Assembly: GCF_011397635.1 (NCBI RefSeq)
Contig: NC_064759.1
Span: forward strand, 21,104,428 to 21,168,427
Source of the DNA: Epinephelus fuscoguttatus
Lineage: Eukaryota; Chordata; Actinopteri; Perciformes; Serranidae
Direction of reading: 5' to 3'
DNA: 64,000 bases
Shown: positions 23,711-35,700 of the stretch, piece by piece
Layout: every line of letters starts with the position of its first letter
How positions within the stretch are numbered: the first letter of the stretch is position 1
Notes under the pieces: generated by a model
Databases searched by the model: none
Seen by the model: only the letters and a program-made list of their open reading frames with translations
What the model was told of the DNA's origin: nothing
Translations under genes and position numbers: made by a program

Positions 23711-24802
23711 TACATAAGTCGGCCACTTTATTAGGTACACCAGGTTGGACCCCTTTTGCCTTCAGAACTGCCTTAATTTTTTCCGTGGTACAGATTCAAC
23801 AAGGTGATGGAAACATTTCTCAGAGATTTTGGTCCATATTGACATGATAGCATCACGCAGTTGCTGCAGATTTGTCAGCTGCACATCTAAAAGGTGCTCT
23901 ATTGGACTGATCTGGTGAGGCCATTGGAGTACAGTGAACTCATTACAGTTTGAGATGATTTTGGCTTTGTAAAATGGCATGTTATCCTGCTGGAAGTAGC
24001 CATCAGAAGATGGGTACACTGTGGTCATAAAGGGATGGAAAGGGTCAGCAACAATACTCGGGTAGGCTGTGGTGTTTAAGGATGCTCAGTTGTTACTAAG
24101 GGGCCCAAAGTGTGGCAAGGAAATATCCCCCACACCATTACACCACCACCAGCAGCCTGAACCATTGATACAAGGCAGGATGGATCCATGCTTTCATGTT
24201 GTTTTATGCCAGATTCTGACCCGACCATCTGAATGTCACAGCAGAAAATGAGACTCAGACCAGGCAACGTCTTACCAATCTTCTATGGTTCAATTCTGGT
24301 GAGCTGTGTCAATTGTAGCCTCAGTGTCCTGTGTTTAACTGACAGGAGTGGCATCCGGTGTGGTCCATCTGCTTCAAGGTTTGATGTGTTCGTTCAGAGA
24401 TGGTCTTCTTCATACCTTGGTTGTAACAAGTGGTTATTTGAGTTAGTGTTGCCTTTCTATCATCTTGAATCAGTGTGGCCATTCTCCTCTGACCTCTGGC
24501 ATCAACAAGGCATTTTCAACCAGAGAACTGCCGCTCACTGGATATTTTCTCTTTCTGGGACCATCCTCTGCAAACACTAGAGATGATTGTGCATAAAAAT
24601 CCCAGTAGATCAGCAGTTTCTGAAATACTCAGACCAGCCCGTCTGGCACCAACAACCATGCCACATTCACAGTCACTTAAATCACCTTTCTCCCCCACTC
24701 TGATGCTCGGCTGAACTTCAGCAGGTCGTCTTGACCATGTCTAAATGCACTGAGTTGCAAGCAGTTGCACAGTTGTACCTGATAAAGTGGCTTGTACATG
24801 TA
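23711..24802 (-). mobile_element. Tc1-like transposon remnant, transposase pseudogene on minus strand
   Basis: The inverted ends share CCACTTTATTAGGTACA (left) and TGTACCTGATAAAGTGG (right), bounded by TA. Broken minus-strand frames give an N-terminal helix-turn-helix (AGLSISETADLLG), GGGVMVWG, FQQDN and SPIEHLLDV, the Tc1/mariner transposase blocks in order, with frameshifts and stops. Length about 1.1 kb is near full size for this group but it cannot encode an active enzyme. Confidence 0.78.
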
Positions 24803-25299
24803 TTTTGATATTTATATTGATTGGAGTGCAAATTTAGAGCAAATGTGAATTAAATTCAAGGATTAGGTGAAAAAATAACACAAATACCTGTCCTCCACCC
24901 CCATTCTGCACTTTTTCGCTCAGGCATGACTCAATTTATTGATCTATTTCATTACTTTTTGTTGTATTTTGCTGTGTAAAAGATTCATGGCCATCCATTT
25001 CATGAATTGGACATATTAAATTTGGGAATAAACATGGTTGTGTTTAAAGGATAGAGAAAAACCAAAGCCCTTTTAAGGATTTGGGCACATTTAGTAAAGT
25101 ACTGTACTCAAATGCAATCTTGAGGTGCTTGTGCTTATCACATTTTTATTATATCATTTTATTAGTTTATATACTTTATATGTTTTACTGACTCATAAAT
25201 GTTTTAATTACTAGTTAATGTACGGATTAAAATGTTTCAGACAAAACACATCTTGTTATATGACACGCTTTTAAAATGCCGACACTATATAAAGTAGCA

Positions 25300-25790
25300 G
25301 TAGAATCAAAACGCAGTGTCAAGTATTCAAAGCCTTTACTCACGCAAAAGTATTACAACAGCAATGTAAAAATACAGCTACAATCAGCAACATGTACTTA
25401 AAGTATCAAAGTAAAAGTACTTGTTGTGCAGAGAGACCCCTGCTGTGACTTTTACATTATTCTACATTACTTTATTCTAATTTCTATCATTATTTAAGGG
25501 CTTCATAAAGAATGTGGTGACAGAGACATGTGCTTGTTTTCCTGAGAGGCCACTATGTTTGAATGTTGTTGTTGTTGTTTAATGTGGATTTTTGTGTTAT
25601 ATGTTGTATTTGTTGCATTTTAATGTGCTTTGATTGGCTGCTACCTTGGCCCTTAATCTCAGTGGGGCTTCCTGTATAAATAAAGGTTAATGAATAAAAA
25701 TAAATGATATGTGACATTTCTAGATTAATGCATTAATGCATAAACAGCATGTTGCTGTAGCTGGCTGAGGTGAAACTAGTTCTAAGAACT
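25300..25790. repeat. Dispersed 'AAAGTAAAAGTACTT' repeat, interrupted
   Basis: TATCAAAGTAAAAGTACTTG ... TTGTGCAGAGAG and, after another insertion, AATGCATTAATGCATAAACA ... GTAGCTGGCTGAGGTG match the order of blocks at 31905-32060. The middle (about 25500-25710) is a different repeat ending in CTGTATAAATAAAGGTTAAT. Confidence 0.5.
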
Positions 25791-26071
25791 TTAATCGACA
25801 TTAGTGCATATGTTTAGTGTATTAAATCTTAATCCTTGCTGTCAAATAAATATTGTGGATCAAAATGTTTAATTTCCCGCTGACATGTACCTCAAAATTG
25901 TACAAAGAAGAGCAGGCCTACCTGAGCAACTGTTGCAGACTCATTGCAGGCTGCGGGCCCTTTAAGAGAACAGGTGCGTCCTTGACAGGTAATAGTGGAG
26001 AAACAGGAAGTGGACTCATATGTTATCAACGGCAGAGGACCACGGAGTCTTATTTTAGCACAAACATAAAC

Positions 26072-26325
26072 ATGACGGCTGTGGGAAAACACTTTGGTAA
26101 GTTTCACACAGCAGATTCCTCTTAACGCTGCTCAGGAGCGAATATATGTTCGCTTTTGTCATGTTTAAGCTGAACTGAAAAGCATATAGCACAGTTATAA
26201 TCTGCTCAGCCTGTACTGGAGAAAGTCTGTTTGAAAAAAAAAAAAAAGTTTAAAATTATCACATTAAAGTTATATTTTATATTAAAAGAAGTTTCATCTC
26301 TCCGCAGACCGGCCTGACTGAAGAC
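26072..26325 (+). promoter_or_regulatory. Predicted 5' UTR splice and short upstream ORF of gene B
   Basis: A GTAAGT donor at 26097 and a CCGCAG acceptor ending at 26307 suggest a 5' UTR intron. In the spliced leader an ATG at 26072 would open a 12-codon upstream ORF ending with TGA at 26319-26321, four bases before the main ATG. Such a close upstream ORF could dampen or gate translation of the receptor. The UTR exon itself is inferred only from splice signals. Confidence 0.4.
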
Positions 26326-26365
26326 ATGAGACAACCTTTGCTCCTTATCAGTCTGTCGCTGGCAG
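26326..26365 (+). CDS. Gene B coding exon 1 (signal peptide start)
   Basis: Reads [13 protein letters not shown] plus one base, donor GTACTG, phase 1. Joined over an 8.9-kb intron to exon 2 it gives [20 protein letters not shown], continuing LAQD: a textbook signal peptide with an A-x-A-like cut site. An alternative ATG at 35215 just upstream of exon 2 would read through the splice acceptor and is less likely. Confidence 0.75.
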
Positions 26366-29300
26366 GTACTGTAAAACAATTTGCACTGGCAGGTTTTTCC
26401 TCCTCCTGCTCCGGCAGCAACGTTCAAATTCAAACAAGCTCACTGAAGTCTCTAAAGCAGAGTATCGGCTGTCTGTTCAGGGAGGGGAAGATGTGGCATT
26501 CCAGGCACGTTTATAAAACAATTGCATTTCAAGCAGAAAGCTCGTCTTAACCGCTCTTAAACCTGCGCGGCTGCATTCCCGTTTGTGCACTGACTACTGA
26601 GTGACGTGATGCATTTAGGGCCTCCTCCCTGGCTCCTAAAACTCAGCTCTCATCGTGATTCAGGATGACTGGGGCGTCTGTGTTTCTGTATTTGTGTGCC
26701 AGTGGGTAATTTGTCGATAGGGATGGGTAGTGCTGCAGCCTTTTGAATGCAGTAATGTTATGGTTGTTCATGCATAAACAATGGGACTGCTGCCAGCACC
26801 GATACTTTGCTATTGTTCATGGAAAAATGACTTCACATGTGTTTATTATTTAGTCCAGATCAGCCTGATTTTAAGGATCGCAAGGCTTGCATAAATACTT
26901 TGTTACAAAATAATGACAATGAACAAAGTTCCAAATGTACAAACAAGATATTAACACAATTTTATGTGAAAATATAAGATATAAAAATAGTACAAAGTGT
27001 GCTATTTAAAGACCAAAGCTGGCGATATTGTCAAATCCCATTAAAAGACCCAAACCAACAATGATGTCATCCCACTAACAATTGTCGTCTGTGTGTCTAA
27101 AGCCTAATATATCTCATTCCGCTGTCCTGCACCTAATGTGTGTTACTCTGCAGACAACAGATGCACTATTTATTCCTCTTTGCGTAACATTTGTTAAAAC
27201 CACAGTGCCCAGCTGCTGGGAATTACCCCTTAAGAAACTATTTATTTGTGAGGAGTTTTTTAAAGATTCATGACTTCAGTAGGAACAAAGGGGGTTGGTG
27301 CTGAGTGCTGCAAACAGGCTAGACAAAGAATTGAGAGACAGACTAACACATTGCTGGCTTAGGCCTTTAATGGGATTTGTTGACGATAAGGAAAACATAG
27401 AATAATGCTATGACATTAAGAGCATCAATGTAGCAGTTAACCACTATTTGCTATGTAAAGGTATGGTGGAGTGATGACATCCTGAGCAAAGAATTAAGTC
27501 ATGCTACATCTGTGTGTTTTGTAACCTGAGCTTCTCTGTGGGTTTTTTTTTTTTTAAAAGATATTTTTTTGGGCCTTTTGCCTTTAATGGACAGGACATG
27601 TAAGCATGAAAGGGGGAGAGAGAGAGGGAGTGACATGCAGCAAAGGGCCACAGGCTGGATTCGAACCCGGGCCACTGCGGCAACAGCCGTGTACATGGGG
27701 CGCCTGCTCTACCACTAAGCCACCGATGCCCCTTCTCTGTGGTTTGTTATGGTGAGCTGGCTCAGCCAATGGATGTTCGGGTTCGATTCTGACTCACGCT
27801 CCCCCCAATCCTGTCTTTCTTCAGCTGTCTTTATAAGGCAAAAAGAAGATCGTAAAAAAGTTCCACTAGCTTGATTGGGGTTAAAATGATGCAATCAAGT
27901 GTAGGGCTGCAACGATTAGTCGATTAATCGATGACTAATCGACTAATAACATAATCAGTGACTATTTTAGTCATCAACTAATCGGTTTCATTTTTCATGG
28001 AAAAGTACTATAAAAGTACCCCAAAATATTCTTATTGCAGCATCTTACGTTTAGCTATTGGCAGCTTTACACACTCTATTATTATGGTGAACTAAAACCT
28101 TTTGGCGTGAGTAAGAAACAACACGTTAGATGACATAATTGTGGGGTTTGGGAGAGACAGACAGAGACATTTTTCAACATTTTAACACATTTTTCGATGA
28201 AATGATTAGTCGACTAATCGAAGAAATAATCGACAGATTAGTCGACAATGAAAATAATAGTTAGTTGCAGCCCTAATCAAGTGGCTGTTCTAGATGCTAT
28301 CAGACATATTGGATCAAATTCTAATAGTGAAACAAGTCATTTCATAGGAATGATGCTCAAAAAATTTATCACTAATTTACAGATGCATCTTTCGCCATGT
28401 AAGTCAATGAAGAAAAGTCTTTCTGGGCCACAGGGCATCATGTGATGGATGTAATTTTTGGCCGCCATGAAAATTGGCTCCAAAGCCCGATGCACTTCCC
28501 AAGGACCTGGTCAAGCAACACATACTTGTTAATGCATCTGTATATCCCACTGGCTAGCATGTTGATGGCGGCCTGTACTGCGTTCATACGGTGGTCAAGG
28601 CTGCGTCATAGTGGAAGCGTAGCGCCCACACTCTGGCTCACCCCTGGTTTAACACTGTTACCCCTGTCAGCACTGTTGTTGTTTAGCACTGTTTATGGAG
28701 TTAGCACTGTTAGCAGTTAGGCTAAGCCACCTTCATGTTGTGAAATGTGTCCAGATAACTCCTACATTCTAAATGTCGCAAAGAGCCCCTTTAAATGCAC
28801 TGCATCTTGCATAATGTGTACCAGATGAGTAGGGTATCCATTGTAGTGTCTATTTTTAAATCCAAAAGGACCAATATGTTGCTCCTTACACTGGTACAAT
28901 ACAATGTTGGATGCATAAAAATGATCTACTTTAGGTATTTGTGCTGCAAGATGAGCACAGAAAATTAGCACCCGGAATGTAAATGATATTTTAATTTGTT
29001 CATTAACTGAGAGTTGTTGGTCATGCATGAAAGATAATAATTAAAGTAATGATCAGCAACATTTTCATTTAATTAAATTTTCATTTTGCTGCTGTCTATC
29101 TGCGATTGATATTACAAAATAGTGATGCAACCACGCCTGCCACTTGGTGGATGTGTCTCTAACGAACATCCTTTGGTGCACAAGTAGTGATTTATTTTAC
29201 ATTTTCAGGAACAGTGGTTAGTTTGGAATAAAAGGAAGTAACAGATCGTTAGATTGAAAGGAAACAGACCTGGAGAAGCCTAAAGTTCAGCAACATAAAG

Positions 29301-32300
29301 TAATAAACTTTCCTGGCTGCCAGTTAATCTCTGTTGTTTATCATCAGTTCATTTGTTGGCATGATTTCTGGGCTGTCTGCCACTATCATTGTCTCTGCCA
29401 TGCTTGCAACTTATTTGAATTACTCTCGGGTCCTGGCCTTTTAAAACAATCTAACAGCACATGAAGGCATCGACACTGTGCTGCGTCACTCATGGGTGTT
29501 TCTCTTCTGACTCACTCTCTCGGCTCAAACAGCAACAAGGCCAGTGATATTTTTAATCAAGCACCGAAACACTTCTGATGTCTTGAACAACTCAGTGTGG
29601 GAACCTGAACGCAATCCATCTCTCTGTTGGCTGCTGTCATTTTATACTCTGCTCCCCTGTGAAAATCGTGTAAAGGCAGTCCAGCGAGACTGATCAGGAC
29701 CATATTGATTTGATTCACTGTAATTTATTGGCCAGAGCGTTCTTGTGTGGTAGCTTGGTATGCCAGTAGAAGGGCATTGAAAATTCAGCCTGAGTTTCCC
29801 AGCCTGAATCTGGAATATCAACACAAACAAGGGGGAGGATCGGCAGCCAAATACAAAAACACAGATTTTGTTTTTCCATCTTCACTCACATACAGACTAT
29901 AAATGGACAAACAGCATACAAGAGTTAAATGCCTGTAAAATCAATGGCCTCTTAACATTTGTTTTTGAAAAATTGCCTATGCACCGCTGACTCTTGAGAA
30001 GAGACAGCAAATATGATTTCGACACGGCTTACGTTAAGTCAGGCCAACAAAAACACAAAATAGATGTTTAGCTTGGGATCACTTACAATCCAAAAAACAT
30101 GGTGTGAAATTTACGAAGGAGAAAAGAGTGTGTACCTTACTAATGGGTTTTTACCCCCTGAGCCCGGTCTTTGTGTATTTATAGATTTTGTTCTCTGCAG
30201 TGAAGAAAGAAGCATTCAGATCCTTTTGCTTAACTTCAAGTACCAATACTTCAGTTTAAAAATACTCGATTACTAGTAAAAGTCCTGCATTGAAACTCCC
30301 AGTAAAAGTATGAAAATATTATTAGCGTAATCTTCTTAAAGGGACAGTTCACCCTAAAATCAAAAATACATATTTTTCCTCTTCCCCGTGGTGCTGATTA
30401 TCAGTCTAGATTGTTTTGGTGTGAGTTGCCCAGTGTTGGAGATATCTGATGTTGATATGTCTGCCTTCTGTCCAGTATAATGGAACTAGATGGCTCTTGG
30501 CTTGTGGTGCTCAAAGCGCCAAAAAATACTTTTGAAAAACTCAACAGCAATGTCTCTTTACAGTAATCATGACCCGCTTACTGAGGATAATCCACAGACC
30601 TTGTTGTGAGCAGTTTCATGTAGGAACTGTGTCACCACAACGCCACACATCTGCTGCTAACGAGGGTTTTCTATAAGTGCCAGTTGTCGACTACATAGTC
30701 GTACATTAAAACATTTCCAGCTGACTACTTTCTTACTGTTTCAAGTCAAGTTAAAGTCACATTTTAGATTTTGGTGGTGTTTTTTTTAACTATATATTTT
30801 AACCATATGAAGGGTTTTAGTCATTGGATGTCTGGATCTTATCAGAGGAACAACAGCATCGGAGAAACATTTATATTTAACTTGAAACGGCTGTATTCAG
30901 TTTTTGTACCTGTTTTAATTATCAGGTCTGTTTGATGGACGAGGAGAAGACCTCTGTGGATTCTGCTCCTGAGGCCTGTACTATGAATCAAAATTTGTGG
31001 TTACGTTGTAGCAGGATAAATCACTGTAGTAATTTATGCTGAACAGCTCACCTGCTCTGAAGCAGGCTCAGGATCAGATCACAACCTGTCAACGCACGAA
31101 ACACTGACGAATCAGATCACTGGAAAAAAAAATATCCTGATATTGGTCAAAAATCCTAAGTGACATGTTAAAGAGTATTTAAACAATAATTTTATTGTTC
31201 CAGGGTTTCTATTGCCACTCTGGATTACACAGAGCTTCCAACAGAACAGATAGTTTATGACACTAAACACAGTGACTTTAGCTGCATTTTAACTGCGCAA
31301 AGCTTATGTTTCATAGCTGATAGTGAGGCTTGTTTTTACAGCTCAGAATAACATGAGACAGCTGTGTGACAACTGGAAGTAAAAATGAAAGACTTTTTTA
31401 TTAGAAAAATAATACACACACTGTTTACTGGCTCCTGTGATTATAAATACAACATTTTCACCCAGCTGGATACATCATGCACTTATGGAAAACACTGTGC
31501 TAGCTCATCTAGCACCAGTGAGCTAGCTAATATTATAGCTAAGCTGTGGAGGACGCCATTAATGTTTACATCTCATGAGCCTCTCATCCATGAGTAGATG
31601 CATGCTTCCCTCCGCATGTTGATTTGGTTTGTGGGTACTCACAACAAGGTCTGTGGATTAACCGGGTCATGATTACTGAAAAGAGACAATGTTGTTGACT
31701 TTTTCAAATCAATTCTTTTGGCGCTTTGAGCACCACAGGCTGAGTGCCATCTAGTTCTATTATATTTGAGAGAAGGCAGACATCTCTATGACCGTTATCT
31801 CCAACACTCTGCAACTCACACTAAAACAATCAACACCACAGGTAAGAGGAAAAATAGCTATGTATTTTCGATATCGGGGTGAACTGACCCTTTTTAAATT
31901 ATCAAAAGTAAAAGTACTTCTACTGCAGAGAAATGGCACCTGTAACTAACTACTATTAATATTATATGGCATTATTAGATTGTCAATACTGATACTCATG
32001 GATGTGTGAAGTGCATTTTACTGTTGTAGGTGCTTCAAGTGGAGCTAATGTGAACTAGCCTACTTTACAATCAAAACATTTTGATTGTATATTGGTATCA
32101 GGATATGAGACTAGGTGTCGTCTTAGAGGCTGCATTACAGCAAAGGGATGCAGTTTTCTAAACTTGACTGTTCTAGCTGTTGTGTTATTTTCTTTTACAC
32201 AGTTAGTCATAATATCCACATTACTGATGATTATGTATCAAATATCTCATTGTGTAAATATTTTGTGAAAGCACCAACCCTACAATATCAATAAATTGCA

Positions 32301-32424
32301 GTAGCGATATTGAGGTTTTAACACTGATAATTGAATTTCTTAGCCCAGCCCCACTGATACTGATATGTAGTTTAGTCCTGTGGTTCTGAATATAGGTCAG
32401 GGGTCAGAGGCCAGAAAGTATTGG

Positions 32425-32459
<35 letters not shown>

Positions 32460-32720
32460 TTTATTTATACAGCCCAATATCACAAATCACAATTTGCCTC
32501 ACAGGGCTTTACAGCATACGACATCCCTCTGTCCTTATGACCCTCGCAGCGGATAAGGAAAAACTCCCCAAAAAAACCCCTTTAACGGGGAAAAAAAACG
32601 GTAGAAACCTCAGGAAGAGCAACTGAGGAGGGATCCCTCTTCCAGGACGGACAGACGTGCAATAGATGTCGTACAGAACAGATCAGCATAACAAATTAAC
32701 AGTAATCCACATGACACAAT

Positions 32721-32798
<78 letters not shown>

Positions 32799-35700
32799 CA
32801 GGTAATGACAGTAGCTTACAACAACATTATTGAAAGTAATAATATTATAGTTATAGTTCTGGCTACTGTGGTACAATATGTTGAAAGTATGTATTAATAT
32901 CTGGCAGTATACATGTGTGACAATAGTCATATGTGTATAATAACAGTAGAAGTATGACTAATGACTAATGATGGCAGCAGCAGCAGGAGGCATCTGGCAG
33001 GACCACGGCAGCAGCACAACCACACACGTCACGCTGTCCAGGCACCGCTGTGATATGAGTTAATCTGAGAGACAGTGGAGCACAAAGGCTCCGGAGAAGA
33101 AGCCGAGTTAGTGACATCCAGAATGGCCGAGTTAGCAAGATGCAGTAATAGGATACGAGAGAGAGAGAGAGAGAGAAGAAGAAGAAGAGAAGGTGCCCGG
33201 TGTATTATAGGGGGGTCCTCCGGCAGATTCGGCCTAAGTCAGCCTAACTAGGGGCTGGTACAGGGCAAGCCTGAGCCAGCCCTAACTATAAGCTTTATCA
33301 AAGAGGAAAGTCTTAAGTCTAGTCTTAAATGTGGAGACGGTGTCTGCCTCCCGGACCGTAACAGGAAGATGATTCCACAGGAGAGGAGCCTGATAGCTAA
33401 AGGCTCTGGCTCCTGATCTACTGTTGGAGACTTTAGGGACCACGAGTAACCCTGCGTTCTCAGAGCGCAGTGTTCTGGTGGGATAATAAGGCACTATGAG
33501 CTCTCTAAGATATGACAGAGCTTGACCATTTAGAGCTTTATAAGTTAACAGTAGGATTTTAAATTCAATTCTGGATTTTACAGGGAGCCAGTGCAGAGAA
33601 GCTAAAACAGGAGAAATATGATCTTGTTTCTTAGTTCCTGTTAGTACACGTGCTGCTGCATTCTGAATTAGCTGGAGAGTTTTTAAGGACTTACTAGAGC
33701 TACCTGATAATAGAGAGTTACAGTAATCCAGCCTTGAGGTAACAAAAGCGTGGACCAATTTTTCTGCATCTTTTTTGGTCAGGATAGGCCTAATTTTCGC
33801 AATATTACGCAGATGAAAAAATGCAGTCCGTGAGGTTTGTTTTCAATGAGAATTAAAAGACAAATCTTGATCAAATATTACTCCGAGGTTAGTGCTAGAG
33901 GCCAGAGCAATGCCATCAAGAGAAACTATGTCATCAGATAAAGAGTCTCTGAGTTGTTTGGGGCCAAGAACAATAACTTCAGTTTTGTCTGAATTTAACA
34001 TCAGGAAATTGGTGCTCATCCAAGTTTTTATGTCCTTAAGGCAATTATGGAGTTTAGTTAATTGATTACTTTCTTCTGGCTTCATCGATAAATACAACTG
34101 AGTATCATCCGCATAACAATGGAAATTTATAGAGTGATTTCTAATGATGTTACCTAAAGGAAGCATATATAGAGTAAATAGGATTGGTCCGAGCACAGAA
34201 CCTTGCGGAACTCCAAAACAAACTTTGGTACGTAATGACGATTCATTATGAACGTGAACAAACTGAAAACGATCAGATAAATAAGATTTAAACCAGCTTA
34301 GTGCAGAACCTTTTAGGCCAATTAAGTGTTCCAGCCTCAGCAGTAGAATTTGATGGTCAATTGTGTCAAATGCCGCACTAAGATCTAATAAAACAAGTAC
34401 AGAGACAAGTCCTTTGTCCGAAGCAATCAGAAGGTCATTTGTAATTTTAACTAGTGCTGTCTCAGTGCTATGATGCACTCTAAATCCTGACTGAAATTCC
34501 TCAAATAAATTATTATCATGGAGAAAATCACACAGCTGGTCTGCGACTACTTTCTCAAGGATCTTTGACATAAAGGGAAGATTAGATATTGGTCTATAGT
34601 TGGCTAACACCTCTGGATCCAGGGTGGGCTTTTTTAGTAGAGGTTTAATTACAGCTACCTTAAAAGACTGTGGTACATAGCCTGTTAATAAGGATATGTT
34701 GATCATATCTAATATATGAGTGTTAACTAAAGGAAAGACCTCCTTAAGTAGCCTAGTTGGGATGGGGTCTAAGAGACACGTTGATGATTTAGATGAAGAA
34801 ATCACTGCGGTCAATTCTTGAAGAGAAACTGGGGAGAAGCAATCTAAATATATATTAGGTTTTACAGCTGTGTTTGAGGTTAGATAGGTACTATCTGAGG
34901 ACAGGAGGTCATGAATTTTGCCTCTAATAGTTAGAATTTTGTCATTAAAAATTACTGGTTTGATCTTTGGTAATACATTGTGTTTTGTATGCTTATTTGT
35001 TTTTAATGTAAAATGTTAATTTGCAAAGTGTGAGTAATAACCTAGCTGTCAAAAAATATACATATAAAATATATAGAAAAAACTATAAAATATAAAACAT
35101 TTTATTATATACATGAAGTGTGGTGGTGTAGCAAGATAAAGTAACATAAAATTGAAATACTAAAGTACAACTAGCTCCTAATTGTTCTGAACTATTGTAC
35201 TTGAACCAATTAACGTGTTTAATTACTTTCCACCACTTGTTCTCTCTCCTTTAATTTTCTGTTTAGCCCTCCTCTCTGCCAGGGTGCTGGCTCAGGACCA
35301 GATCCAGATCCAGTTCCAGACAGACCCGTTGCTGGTTCAAACTGGTACAGAGGTAGTGTTCACAGTGCTGACAGTATCCCAGGTTTTCTCCATGGAATGG
35401 CAGTACCAAGGAGGAGTCACTCTGGGCGTGTGGAGCGGAGGAGCCCCATCTATTAACCCAGTTGCCCAGTTCCAGGGCCGGGTCACCATCACTGCCACCC
35501 AGCTCCGAATCGGAGGCGCCCAGCTCCGAGACGCGGGGAACTACACGGTGGTAGTGACCCCCCTCGCTACAACAGGCCTGACCACTAACTCCAGATCGAT
35601 ACAGCTGAGGGTGTTTGGTAAGAGATAAAGAAGTGTGTCTGTGAGTTCACTTTAGAGGGAAGAAGAAGAAGAGGAGGAGGAGGTGGGAGGGGCGGTGAAG

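Larger units (their letters stand above)
32424..34978 (-). mobile_element. L2-like LINE, 5'-truncated, in intron 1 of gene B
   Basis: Antisense to gene B. From its 5' end: an ORF2 remnant (about 34978 to 33282), a 3' UTR containing a long GA run, and a 3' tail of (TGAT)n units at 32425-32459. The 5' end is truncated before the start of the reverse transcriptase domain, so no endonuclease is present. Such elements often supply intronic antisense sequence, but no effect on gene B can be read. Confidence 0.85.

Noticed and set aside
27650..27731. Possible tRNA gene (B box GGTTCGAATCC)
   Set aside because: The tRNA-like part is followed by a non-tRNA body and A tail and is bounded by target duplications, so it is a SINE head.
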